NCBI RefSeq assembly: GCF_030161375.1
Contig: NZ_BSSQ01000006.1
Coordinates: 124,001-188,000 of the forward strand
From: Paenibacillus glycanilyticus
GTDB taxonomy: Bacteria > Bacillota > Bacilli > Paenibacillales > Paenibacillaceae
DNA: 64,000 nt
Direction: 5' to 3'
The notes under the pieces: model-generated
Seen by the model: only the letters and a program-made list of their open reading frames with translations
What the model was told of the DNA's origin: nothing
Databases searched by the model: none
Translations under genes and position numbers: made by a program
Shown: one piece after another, positions 51,680-59,995 of the stretch
Numbering within the stretch: position 1 is the first letter of the stretch
Layout: every line of letters starts with the position of its first letter

Positions 51680-52660
51680 TCAGAAGAAAAAGAACGACCT
51701 CAGGCCGCGTTTTTTGCGTTTGTCCGGAGAGGCACTTTCGCTGAAGGCAGCCAATTCCTGCTGTGGAGTTCGCAATGCTTCGATGGTAGCGGCGAGTTCG
51801 GTCAACGATTTGCGGAGCTCTTCCAGCTCTTTGCGATGATGAAGCAGTTGGACGGTTACGACTTCGTCGGCTTTTTGGGACAAGGCGGCTTCAATGGCAT
51901 CAAGACGTTCGAGCATCGGGTCGGTCTCGTGATCCGTTTCGTCGAATAGAGATGATGAATGGTGTGTCGGGGCGGCGGAAGGGACGGACGTTTGCGAAGT
52001 TTGTTGCGGTTGGGAGACTGGGTTAGCTGGAGAAGGAGCGAGCCGATCGTTGCCGGCTACTTGGGCGGTCGCCGCCGCATGCTGCATGCCGGCCGTAATC
52101 TCCGCCGACGCTTCGGAAGCCCCGGCTTCGCCGCTTAACATACCTCCGCCGGCGGTATAGACATTCCCGGCGCTATCCACAATCAAAGCTCCCGCATGGT
52201 TCCCTTTCGAAGCTTCTCTAGCAACGGGGCTGCCGCCAGCGGCATGCACCTTGCCCGAACTATCCACCACAAGAGCACCCGCGCCGCCGCCCCGGCCAAG
52301 ACCGGAAGTTCCCGCGCTTATTGCGCCTTGCTCGGCCGCATGAACATTTCCGGCTTCATCGACGACTAGCTTGCCCGAATTCTCGGATGCAGCCGCAGCT
52401 CCGTTATTCATCACTTCTGCGGCAAGAGCAGCCAATGCATCTTCATCCGCGAGCGTCGGAATTTTGATGTCGTACAAAGCGGTCCCGGAATCAAGCTGGC
52501 TTTTGATCCTCCGGAGCTTGTCCATAGCCGGCGCGTCAAAAATATAATGCCCGAACATATCCTTCCGGAAGGATGCCTGGAAGGTGGATACCCAACGCCT
52601 GACGGTTGTTTCGCTGACGACCAGCTGCTGGGCCGCCTCTTTTGTCTTAAGCAACGTCAT
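51680..52660 (-). CDS. RacA-like MerR-type HTH protein with internal repeats
   Basis: 326 residues. The N-terminal 65 residues are a MerR-like helix-turn-helix (TKEAAQQLVVSETTVRRWV, then DMFGHYIFD), as in RacA, which anchors chromosome origins to the cell pole in sporulation. A long Ala/Gly/Ser-rich linker follows, with three copies of a 17-residue motif at about 96-112, 128-144 and 158-174: GKLVVDEAGNVHAAEQG, GALVVDSSGKVHAAGGS, GALIVDSAGNVYTAGGG. A coiled coil covers about 247-296, and the basic tail ends KKRGLRSFFFF. RacA identity is inferred from order and position, not certain. Confidence 0.75.
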   Translation of the reverse strand: MTLLKTKEAAQQLVVSETTVRRWVSTFQASFRKDMFGHYIFDAPAMDKLRRIKSQLDSGTALYDIKIPTLADEDALAALAAEVMNNGAAAASENSGKLVVDEAGNVHAAEQGAISAGTSGLGRGGGAGALVVDSSGKVHAAGGSPVAREASKGNHAGALIVDSAGNVYTAGGGMLSGEAGASEASAEITAGMQHAAATAQVAGNDRLAPSPANPVSQPQQTSQTSVPSAAPTHHSSSLFDETDHETDPMLERLDAIEAALSQKADEVVTVQLLHHRKELEELRKSLTELAATIEALRTPQQELAAFSESASPDKRKKRGLRSFFFF

Positions 52661-52910
52661 TTCATCACCTCATTCATTTGTCTATTACGAGACTTATTCG
52701 CCCCCCAAACTCTTCTCCCTGCCCGCCTGACAAAGGTAGTGGTATATCGCTAAAAGAAGTGTTCATCCGATCGAATTCGCAATTGCCGGGACATTCGGGC
52801 AATATTCATCAATCGGCGCCAGTGTCCGACAAACCGAGCAGAAAACGAACATTAATTATTTCCATTATTAAATAGTTCGTGAATAGATCATATTTTTCGT
52901 AAAAAAGGGA

Positions 52911-53044
52911 TTGACAGTGGTTAGGTTTGTCCAGTAACCTTATGAAGGTTAATTTCAAACAACTTTAAACCTAAACACATTCGTATATCCTCATCTATAT
53001 GGCGTGAGGGTCTCTACAAGGAGCCAAAAATCCTAACTACGAAT
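52911..53044 (+). promoter_or_regulatory. Guanine-class purine riboswitch with promoter
   Basis: TTGACA (52911-52916) with a weak TAACCT 18 bases on may start the transcript. The aptamer spans 52979-53044: P1 ATTCGTA/TACGAAT, TATCC, the P2 loop ATATGG, GAGGGTCTCTAC and TCCTAACTACGAAT. The base corresponding to position 74 is C (in AACTACG), which selects guanine or hypoxanthine rather than adenine. The downstream terminator shares bases with P1, so ligand should switch transcription off. Confidence 0.93.
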
Positions 53045-53094
53045 AAGGGATTCGTGTACCGTCTTCCCCTTATTCGCGGCGTAGGATTTTTTTG
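53028..53094 (+). terminator. Riboswitch expression-platform terminator
   Basis: AAATCCTA and the CGAATAAGGG segment pair with CCCTTATTCG and TAGGATTT, followed by seven T. Its left arm includes the 3' strand of the aptamer's P1 helix, giving mutually exclusive folding. Confidence 0.85.
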
Positions 53095-53187
53095 TTTTCC
53101 AAATTTATTAATCCTCTGCAATCAAGGAGACAATAGGTAAAAGCACGCTTCCGGACTTTATCGACAACCATATGGAGGGAACAAGCA

Positions 53188-54486
53188 ATGGATCGCCTGT
53201 TTAAACTGAAAGAGCGGGGTACGACGTTCACAACCGAAATTCTTGCGGGGATTACGACTTTTTTGACGATGGTCTATATCGTTATCGTAAATCCGGGCGT
53301 ACTAAGCGAAGCGGGAATGGACTTCCACGGCGTCTTTATCGCGACCGTACTCGCAAGTATCGTAGCAACGCTTATTATGGGGCTTTTCTCGAACTATCCG
53401 ATTGCGCTGGCACCGGGTATGGGGCTTAACGCGTATTTCGCGTTTTCTGTCGTCGGAGGAGAAGGCGTATCGTGGCAAACCGCGCTTGGCGCAGTTTTTG
53501 TCGCGGGGGTTATCTTCATTCTTCTGTCGCTTACCTCATTCCGCTACATGCTGCTTGATGCGATTCCATCCAGCCTGAAGCATGCGATTACGGCGGGGAT
53601 TGGCTTATTTATTACGTTTATCGGTCTGCAAAACGCAAAAATCGTCGTGGCTTCGCCGGCTACGCTCATTACGATGGGCGATCTGTCGCAGCCGATGACG
53701 TTGCTTACGGTTGTTGGTCTTGTTATTTCACTCATTCTGATGGCTTACCGGGTAAAAGGTTTCCTGTTCATCGGCATGATCATCACCGCGATTATCGCGG
53801 TTATTACCGGCCAGATGCATATGCCCGAGTCTTGGGCTGCGCTGCCTTCCGGCCTTAACGCGACAGCATTCCAGCTCGATATTGGCGGCGTGTTCCATAA
53901 TGGCTTGTATGCCGTCATCTTCACTTTCCTGCTGATTACCTTGTTCGATACAACCGGCACCATGCTTGGCGTTGCCGAGCAAGCGGGCTTGCTGAAGGAC
54001 AACAAATTCCCGCGTTCCCGCGGCGCTTTGCTTGCGGACGCGATTGGCACAACAACCGGCGCCTTGTTTGGCACTAGCCCGACATCCGCTTATATCGAAT
54101 CGAGCTCCGGCGTTGCGATTGGCGGCAGAACGGGCCTAACGGCGATTACGGTATGCGCGCTGCTTGCTCTGACGTTGTTCTTCTCGCCAACGGTTGCCGT
54201 TCTTGCGGGTATTCCGGCGATTACGGCTCCGGCGCTTATTATCGTCGGTTTCCTGATGATGAACGTGCTTCGCAAGATCGAATGGAGCGACATTGAAGAA
54301 GCGTTCCCGGCGTTCCTGATCGTTGTTCTAATGCCGCTGACGTACAGCATTGCGACGGGCATTGGCATTGGCTTCATCGTGTATCCGATTCTGAAGGTCA
54401 TTCGCGGCAAAGCCAAAGATGTTCATCCGATTTTCTACGTGTTTGCGGTGCTATTCTTTATCCAGATCGGATTCTTCAGCCACTAG
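53188..54486 (+). CDS. Guanine/hypoxanthine permease (NCS2, PbuG/AzgA type)
   Basis: 432 residues, about fourteen membrane segments. [32 protein letters not shown] and [17 protein letters not shown] are the diagnostic blocks of the AzgA/PbuG branch. It imports guanine and hypoxanthine with protons. The guanine riboswitch 140 bases upstream fits: import is shut off when guanine is plentiful. ATGGAGGGAAC precedes the ATG. Monocistronic. Confidence 0.94.
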   Translation: MDRLFKLKERGTTFTTEILAGITTFLTMVYIVIVNPGVLSEAGMDFHGVFIATVLASIVATLIMGLFSNYPIALAPGMGLNAYFAFSVVGGEGVSWQTALGAVFVAGVIFILLSLTSFRYMLLDAIPSSLKHAITAGIGLFITFIGLQNAKIVVASPATLITMGDLSQPMTLLTVVGLVISLILMAYRVKGFLFIGMIITAIIAVITGQMHMPESWAALPSGLNATAFQLDIGGVFHNGLYAVIFTFLLITLFDTTGTMLGVAEQAGLLKDNKFPRSRGALLADAIGTTTGALFGTSPTSAYIESSSGVAIGGRTGLTAITVCALLALTLFFSPTVAVLAGIPAITAPALIIVGFLMMNVLRKIEWSDIEEAFPAFLIVVLMPLTYSIATGIGIGFIVYPILKVIRGKAKDVHPIFYVFAVLFFIQIGFFSH

Positions 54487-54593
54487 CCCTGTCGCTAGCC
54501 CATACGGCATAAAGCGCTGCCCGGTGGAAGAGCACCAAACCTGCCCCTTACACGTACAATAACCCATGGCATGATCATGGGAGGGGTAGGGAA

Positions 54594-55358
54594 ATGCTTC
54601 AGATTTCGGGTAGCGACGCAGGGCAGATTGACCCGTCTGCGTTAACGCCGGTGGAGCGGGAAGTGCTGCAAGGCAAGCAAAGTAGTCCGGTCGTCTACCA
54701 ATACGACTCAATGAACGCGCTCCGGTTCGAGCTTCGTCTGAGAGATCGCACGGTCAACGCGGCGAAAATGCTGCAGAACAGCCGGGCGGACTTTGCGGTA
54801 TTCCGCAATTCCAGATGCAATCCGCAATTTTGGACGCGAACGGATAACGGCGGATTCCAGATGAATCCGGGCGTTCAGCCGTCGGATGCGATTAACGATA
54901 TTTTTCAGAATGGCGAGTTATACGGGTTCGAGTGCGCAACGGCGATAGTAATCGTCTTATACAAAGCGGTTCTCGACACGATTGGCGCGCAGATGTTCAA
55001 CTCTCTGTTTAATCCGCTGTATTTGCGCGACTGGAATCATGACAGCGACCTGTGGTTCATTACGACACAAAACAAGAACGAATCGTACCCGGGCGATGTC
55101 ATGTACTTCCGCAATCCGGACCACGACCGGGACACGCCGGAATGGCAAGGGGAGAATGTCGTGAAGTTATCCGAGGATCTGTTCTTCGGCCATGGCATCG
55201 GCATTGAGACGAGTGAGGAGATCATTAACGCGTTGAACAAAATGCGCGAGCCGTTCAGCACGCAATCGGCATACCTCGACGACCTGGTCGTTCATCCGAA
55301 CTTCAAGCATCTGCAGCAGATTGCGGCTACGGGAAGACGTTATCCGGTAGGCGTGTAA
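54594..55358 (+). CDS. tgl: Protein-glutamine gamma-glutamyltransferase (spore transglutaminase)
   Basis: 254 residues, normal for Bacillus Tgl. It cross-links spore-coat proteins through Gln-Lys bonds during late sporulation. Landmarks: DSMNALRFELRLRDRTVNAA, CNPQFW, INDIFQNGELYGFECATA with the catalytic Cys114, and FRNPDHDRDTPEWQGENVV. GGGAGGGGTAGG precedes the ATG. A TACAAT-like -10 lies near 54560. A mother-cell sigma factor (sigma K or E) would be expected by analogy, but no clear site was found. Confidence 0.95.
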   Translation: MLQISGSDAGQIDPSALTPVEREVLQGKQSSPVVYQYDSMNALRFELRLRDRTVNAAKMLQNSRADFAVFRNSRCNPQFWTRTDNGGFQMNPGVQPSDAINDIFQNGELYGFECATAIVIVLYKAVLDTIGAQMFNSLFNPLYLRDWNHDSDLWFITTQNKNESYPGDVMYFRNPDHDRDTPEWQGENVVKLSEDLFFGHGIGIETSEEIINALNKMREPFSTQSAYLDDLVVHPNFKHLQQIAATGRRYPVGV

Positions 55359-55382
55359 TACAAAGCTTCGCTAGAGGTTGTC

Positions 55383-56249
55383 TCATGACGACCGCATGTT
55401 TTTGCGGAATAGCTGAGGCGCTTCGCCGGTAATTTTCTTGAACAGCCTAGAAAAATAAAACACATCGCCGTAGCCAAGCGCCGCCGCGATTTCCTTGACC
55501 GTCTGCTCGGTATTGAGCAGGCGGTTTTTGGCTTCCGCCATTTTGAGCCGGTGGACGTATTCATGCAGCGCAAAGCCGGTATATTCGCTGACCGTGCGCC
55601 GGAGCGTCGATAACGCCCAATGATGGCGTTCGGCAAATGCCGCCGCATCAAACGGTTCGTAGAGGGTGCCGGACAAAGCTTCGAGCAGCATGGCAAGACG
55701 GGTTGTTTTGCCTTGAGCAGCGGGGGAAGCCTGGCATAGCTGCACCCATTCATAGAGGAGCGATTCCAGCACCAGGGATGCCCGGTCCGCATTGGCCGGC
55801 GTACCGCTGTCCATCAGCGCGAAAATCCGGTCAATCCTGTTCTGCGAAGATACGTCCTCGCCGGGATGCATAACCGTATTTGGCTGAATCGGCCAATGTT
55901 CGAACCATTCCTGCGACCTGGTTCCTTCAATCGTGAAATAATACTCGTCCCAATAGCCGCCGGGATCAGGACCATAATCGTAACGGTCGCCGGGCTGGAA
56001 CAGGAACAAGCTGCCTGCCGCGACCGGCTGCGCTTCTCCATGGTTGACCCTATAGGACCCTGAACCTCCCGCAATATACACGATGGCCCAATAGGTGAAT
56101 ACGGCTCCCTGTCGAAAAAGCGTTCTTCCTGGCAAATGCCCTGCCGTTCGGATGACGAGGGAACGAACGGACAGCTTGGCCGGATCCAGCCTTAAATCGA
56201 CAATTCGAAGCGGTTTGGGACTGATCATATAATCCATGAATTGGGCCAT
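55383..56249 (-). CDS. AraC-family transcriptional regulator
   Basis: 288 residues. The N-terminal cupin (AraC-binding) domain covers about residues 10-140 and includes YIAGGSGSYRVNHGEAQPV and LFLFQPGDRYDYGPDP. The C-terminal double helix-turn-helix has HHWALSTLRRTVSEYTGFA and the signature VKEIAAALGYGDVFYFSRL with FKKITGEAP. ATG 56249 is used because AAGAGAGGA lies nine bases upstream; ATG 56258 touches the ribosome site. Divergent from the Gfo/Idh and isomerase genes, which it probably controls in response to a sugar or sugar acid. Confidence 0.92.
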   Translation of the reverse strand: MAQFMDYMISPKPLRIVDLRLDPAKLSVRSLVIRTAGHLPGRTLFRQGAVFTYWAIVYIAGGSGSYRVNHGEAQPVAAGSLFLFQPGDRYDYGPDPGGYWDEYYFTIEGTRSQEWFEHWPIQPNTVMHPGEDVSSQNRIDRIFALMDSGTPANADRASLVLESLLYEWVQLCQASPAAQGKTTRLAMLLEALSGTLYEPFDAAAFAERHHWALSTLRRTVSEYTGFALHEYVHRLKMAEAKNRLLNTEQTVKEIAAALGYGDVFYFSRLFKKITGEAPQLFRKNMRSS

Positions 56250-56339
56250 GCTGTTCATTCCTCTCTTTTTACTCTCATGATAAATTGAACGTATGGCAGG
56301 TTGCAACTGATTATAGGAAACATGGAGGAGATGCAGGCA

Positions 56340-57446
56340 ATGGCGAAGTTAAAGGTTGGAGTGATTGGCGCAGGATCGATATCGGGCTCGCATTTGCATG
56401 GTTATTCGGTTCATCCTGAGGTGGAGCTTACGGCGATTGCCGATCTGAACAAAACGCGCGCGAAGGAAAAAGCCGAAGCATACGGCATCCCTCATGTTTA
56501 TGATAACTATATTAATCTGCTGGCCAACCCGGAGATCGACGCGGTCAGCATTTGTACATGGAATAACAGCCATGCCGAAATTGCGGTTGCGGCTCTGTAC
56601 GCGGGCAAACACGTGTTATGCGAGAAGCCGCTTGCAAAAACGGTGGAGCAGGCGCTTGCGGTACAAGAAGCGGTGAAGCGTTCCGGCAAGAAGCTGCTTG
56701 TCGGCTTCGTCCGCCGGTATGCCGATCAGGCGCAATTGGTGAAGCAATACGCGGATAACGGACTGCTCGGCGATATTTATTATGCGAAAGCTTCCGCAAT
56801 CCGGCGCCTCGGCAATCCGGGCGGCTGGTTCGCTGATGCCGAACGCTCCGGCGGCGGCCCGCTGATCGATATTGGCGTACATATGATTGACCTGTGCTGG
56901 TACCTGATGGGCAAGCCAAAGCCGGTTTCGGTAAGCGGCAATACGTACAAGAAGCTTGGCAACCGTTCGCATATTGAAGGTCTGAGCTTTTATAGAGCGG
57001 CGGATTACGATGCTTCCCTGAATGATGTGGAGGATATGGCCAATGCGCTTATCCGGTTCGAGAACGGCGCTTCGCTGTATGTGGATATCAGCTATACGCT
57101 GCATGCCGCGCAAAACGAAATGAGCAGCAAGATCTACGGAACCAAAGGCGGCGCCGAGCTTGATCCGAAGCTCGTGATCGTAACGGAGCAGTTCAATAAA
57201 ATCATTAACGTCGAGCCGCAGCTGGATCATCTGGCGTTCCAGTTCCAGGACAGCTTCGATCTTGAAATTGCGCATTTCGTCGATTGCTGCTACGGTAAAG
57301 CTGAGCCGATCAGTCCGGTGGAAGACGGCGTAGAGCTGATGCGGATGCTTCAGGCGATTTACGAATCGGCAGCTCTTGGCAAGGAAGTAACTTTAAACAA
57401 GGACGCATCGGCATCTGCAGCCGCTGCAGCTCGGGAGGGCGTATAA
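56340..57446 (+). CDS. Gfo/Idh/MocA-family oxidoreductase
   Basis: 368 residues from ATG 56340, eleven bases after GGAGG. The Rossmann start GVIGAGSISGSHLHGY binds NAD(P); CEKPLAKTVEQA contains the catalytic Lys of the E-K-P motif; and GGGPLIDIGVHMIDL is the second active-site segment. Members oxidise or reduce sugars, inositols or sugar acids. It is followed three bases after its stop by a sugar isomerase-like gene, so the pair are one operon, probably in breakdown of a sugar alcohol or keto-sugar. Substrate unknown. Confidence 0.92.
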   Translation: MAKLKVGVIGAGSISGSHLHGYSVHPEVELTAIADLNKTRAKEKAEAYGIPHVYDNYINLLANPEIDAVSICTWNNSHAEIAVAALYAGKHVLCEKPLAKTVEQALAVQEAVKRSGKKLLVGFVRRYADQAQLVKQYADNGLLGDIYYAKASAIRRLGNPGGWFADAERSGGGPLIDIGVHMIDLCWYLMGKPKPVSVSGNTYKKLGNRSHIEGLSFYRAADYDASLNDVEDMANALIRFENGASLYVDISYTLHAAQNEMSSKIYGTKGGAELDPKLVIVTEQFNKIINVEPQLDHLAFQFQDSFDLEIAHFVDCCYGKAEPISPVEDGVELMRMLQAIYESAALGKEVTLNKDASASAAAAAREGV

Positions 57447-57449
57447 TCG

Positions 57450-58346
57450 ATGACGGATTTGGTGAGAACAAAGGTAAATAATCCGATTGGCGTTATTGTG
57501 GAGAGCTTTGGACTTGGCCTGCATGAAGGCTTGAACAAGGCGGTCGAGGTTGGAGCGGAAGGCGTACAAATCTACGCGGTAAAAGGCGAGACCGATCCGG
57601 CGAATCTGACGGCGGCGGGACGTCGCGAACTGAAGGACCGGATTGAATCGCTAGGACTTACAATCTCCGCGTTATGCGGCGATCTTGGCGGACACGGCTT
57701 CCAGGATAGTGCGGCTAACCCGGCCAAGATCGAGAAGTCGAAGCGAATTCTGGACCTGGCGCTTGATCTTGGCACCAAGATCGTAACGACCCATATCGGG
57801 ATCGTGCCGGAAGATACGGAATCGTCGATTTACGCCGCGATGCAATCTTCTTGCGAAGAATTAAGCAACTATGCGAGCAACATGGGCGCTTATTTCGCCA
57901 TTGAGACGGGGCCGGAGCCGGCTGCGCGCCTCAAGTCTTTCCTGGATTCTTTGTCGACCAACGGGGTGTCCGTTAACTTCGACCCGGCGAACATGGTTAT
58001 GGTAACGGGAGATGATCCGGTTCAAGGCGTGTATCTGCTTAAGGATTATATCGTACATACGCATGCCAAGGATGGATTAAAGCTGGCAGCGGAGATTGAT
58101 CCGCGCGTCGTGTACGGTTACCTGGGCTTTGAGGGGATGAGCCATGACATCATCGCCGATATGGCGACGGACGGCGCGTTGTTCCGCGAAGTACCGCTTG
58201 GCGAAGGCAGCGTTCCGTTTGACCGCTACCTGAAGGCGCTTCAGGACATCGGGTTTAACGGTTATCTGACCATCGAGCGGGAAGTGGGCCAACGTCCGGA
58301 GGAAGATATCCGCAAGGCCGTGGAGTTCCTTCGCGCGTTCCGGTAG
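57450..58346 (+). CDS. Sugar phosphate isomerase/epimerase (xylose isomerase-like TIM barrel)
   Basis: 298 residues. TIM-barrel features: GVQIYAVKGE at strand 1, ALCGDLGGHGF, VTTHIGIVP, AIETGPEPA (metal Glu), NFDPANMVM (metal Asp), HTHAKDG (metal His pair) and YLTIEREVG (metal Glu). Members include IolE, hydroxypyruvate isomerase and D-tagatose/psicose epimerases. Cotranscribed with the Gfo/Idh gene (three-base gap). Probably acts on the product or substrate of that enzyme; the reaction is not determined. Confidence 0.9.
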   Translation: MTDLVRTKVNNPIGVIVESFGLGLHEGLNKAVEVGAEGVQIYAVKGETDPANLTAAGRRELKDRIESLGLTISALCGDLGGHGFQDSAANPAKIEKSKRILDLALDLGTKIVTTHIGIVPEDTESSIYAAMQSSCEELSNYASNMGAYFAIETGPEPAARLKSFLDSLSTNGVSVNFDPANMVMVTGDDPVQGVYLLKDYIVHTHAKDGLKLAAEIDPRVVYGYLGFEGMSHDIIADMATDGALFREVPLGEGSVPFDRYLKALQDIGFNGYLTIEREVGQRPEEDIRKAVEFLRAFR

Positions 58347-58449
58347 GCTTAGCAATTGAAACCGTTGCAAATTGTTAATATTTGAGCTGCATAAGCACCC
58401 CGATTGTCCGTTATGATAGAAGTAATAGGCGAGAAGGGGGGAGTTACAG

Positions 58450-58569
58450 ATGAACGTTCCTGTTGGAGTTTGGATCTTTGCTGCCATCATTGTTATTATA
58501 CTCACCTGGATGACCCTGTGGGTCACAAAGAAAGCATACTCGAAAAAATGGGACGACTCCGACGTCTAG
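58450..58569 (+). CDS. Small single-helix membrane protein (39 aa)
   Basis: MNVPVGVWIFAAIIVIILTW begins the protein: one membrane helix over about residues 5-26 followed by a basic and then acidic tail KKAYSKKWDDSDV. The ribosome site is strong (GAAGGGGGGAG, six bases before the ATG). A terminator follows 21 bases after the stop. The clear gene signals argue that it is real despite its length. Function unknown. Confidence 0.7.
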   Translation: MNVPVGVWIFAAIIVIILTWMTLWVTKKAYSKKWDDSDV

Positions 58570-58590
58570 TCGGACCGTACTGGAATAGAT

Positions 58591-58626
58591 AAGAGCTGCC
58601 TCAAGCGTAAGGGGCGGCTCTTTTTC
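58591..58626 (+). terminator. Intrinsic terminator
   Basis: AGAGCTGCC pairs with GGCGGCTCT around about a dozen bases, followed by five T. Confidence 0.85.
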
Positions 58627-58695
58627 GTTTGGCTGCGGCGCGGAGAGGACTTGAGTGGACATAAGAATTTAAGGGAAAGAGGTGGAGAAATATCC

Positions 58696-58908
58696 TTGGA
58701 CAAGAACACGCTAACCCATGAATCAAGGGAAGCCGTTAAGGCAATTGTCTCCGGTATTAAGCAACGCTTATTATTAAGCCGAACCAGTCCCTTGGTCGTG
58801 TCCATAGACGGAGGGAGCGGGGCAGGGAAATCTATTTTAAATGCCGTCGATGCATACGATTTAATCGTGGTTAACCAGCAGTCATCCCAAACAATAGGCG
58901 GTGAGTGA
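58696..58908 (+). pseudogene. Truncated P-loop kinase relic (uridine kinase-like)
   Basis: 70 codons from TTG 58696 behind AGAGGTGGAG. SPLVVSIDGGSGAGKS is an intact Walker A loop of the uridine-kinase/AAA type, but right after it the protein jumps to NAVDAYDLIVVNQQSS, which looks like the C-terminal end of such kinases. The whole catalytic middle, normally more than 100 residues, is missing, with the frame kept. This is best explained by an internal deletion. The stop lies at the start of the methyltransferase gene. Confidence 0.65.
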
Positions 58909-58909
58909 T

Positions 58910-59683
58910 ATGGTTGAGTCTGTTGTTGATTTTTACGATGACCTAGCCGAATCGTACCATCTCATTTTTGTTGATTGGAAACATGCTATAACATGGCAGG
59001 GAGAAGTTTTGAGCCAAATCATTGATTCGAAACTCGAGAGTCCGAGTATGGCGGGAGTCTCGCTTCTAGACTGCTCCTGCGGCATCGGCACGCAAGCTAT
59101 TGGTTTAGCTAATCATGGATTTATAGTAACAGGATCGGATTTAAGCGCGGTATCCATTGAGAGAGCCCGAAAAGAGGCCGAATCATTCGGAGTTGAAATA
59201 AACTTTAAGGTGGCCGATTTTCGTTCATTAGAAGATGATGTTTGCGGAGTGTTTGATGTCGTTCTCTCGGCGGATAATGCAATACCGCATCTTCTGACGG
59301 ATGAAGATTTATATCAGGCCGCAAGAAATATGTATGCAAAAGTTAAAGATGACGGCATTCTTCTTCTTACAATGAGAGATTACGATGAGTTAGTAATTAC
59401 GAAGCCTAGAGCTACCGAACCGCGTGTTTTCGATAAGGGACAGCGCATTGTTTTTCAGGTGTGGGATTGGGCAGACGACTCGAAAACGTATCTGACAAAC
59501 CACTTTCTGATGCAGCAAGAGAATGGGCAATGGGTAACCAAACAGAGCACAACAAGGTACAGAGCTTTATTGCGAGATGAACTTACCGATATTCTTAGTA
59601 CGGTTGGATTCTCGGATATCGAGTGGCTTCTGCCATCGGAATCGGGTTATTACCAGCCTATTGTAATAGCAAGAAAAAAATAA
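58910..59683 (+). CDS. SAM-dependent methyltransferase (class I)
   Basis: 257 residues from ATG 58910; GTG 58901 would add three residues. LLDCSCGIGTQAIGLA is motif I for SAM binding, VTGSDLSAVSIERAR is post-I, and VVLSADNAIPHLL is motif IV. It is close to the glycine/sarcosine-type small-molecule methyltransferases by its N-terminal FYDDLAESYHLIFVDW. The substrate is unknown. Its base composition is more AT-rich than most neighbours, as is the kinase relic before it, which may indicate a separate origin. The next small membrane protein gene starts six bases after its stop. Confidence 0.88.
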   Translation: MVESVVDFYDDLAESYHLIFVDWKHAITWQGEVLSQIIDSKLESPSMAGVSLLDCSCGIGTQAIGLANHGFIVTGSDLSAVSIERARKEAESFGVEINFKVADFRSLEDDVCGVFDVVLSADNAIPHLLTDEDLYQAARNMYAKVKDDGILLLTMRDYDELVITKPRATEPRVFDKGQRIVFQVWDWADDSKTYLTNHFLMQQENGQWVTKQSTTRYRALLRDELTDILSTVGFSDIEWLLPSESGYYQPIVIARKK

Positions 59684-59689
59684 GGCGAG

Positions 59690-59944
59690 GTGATACCGCT
59701 GACTCCGCTGTTATTGTTTTTTTTCGCGTTTATTATTTTTGTAATCGTATTGCCGACTACTATTATCGCGTTATGGGACAAGAAAGAATGGAAGGTTGCC
59801 CTTCTAGCCTTGCAAATCACCTTGGTCGGGATTGCTATTGTCATCAAATATCATGCAATAGGGGCACTGCTAACGGGTTATTTCCTGATGGCGTTTGGTA
59901 TCATGCTGACGATAAGTTTGTTTTTCAGAAAAGAGAATACATAG
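59690..59944 (+). CDS. Small membrane protein (84 aa), unknown function
   Basis: Three probable membrane helices: PLLLFFFAFIIFVIVLP near the start, KVALLALQITLVGIAIVI, and GALLTGYFLMAFGIMLTISL, ending FFRKENT. GTG 59690 behind AAGGCGA is used; the exact start is uncertain. It follows the methyltransferase by six bases and is cotranscribed. No family was recognised. Confidence 0.55.
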   Translation: MIPLTPLLLFFFAFIIFVIVLPTTIIALWDKKEWKVALLALQITLVGIAIVIKYHAIGALLTGYFLMAFGIMLTISLFFRKENT

Positions 59945-59990
59945 AAAAAGGGAGTCCCTGCGCCATGGTGGCAGTTGGGACTCCCTTTTT
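59945..59990. terminator. Bidirectional terminator
   Basis: AAAAAGGGAGTCCC (59945-59958) pairs perfectly with GGGACTCCCTTTTT (59977-59990). It separates the membrane protein gene from the convergent mqnD. Confidence 0.9.
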
Positions 59991-59995
59991 GTAGT

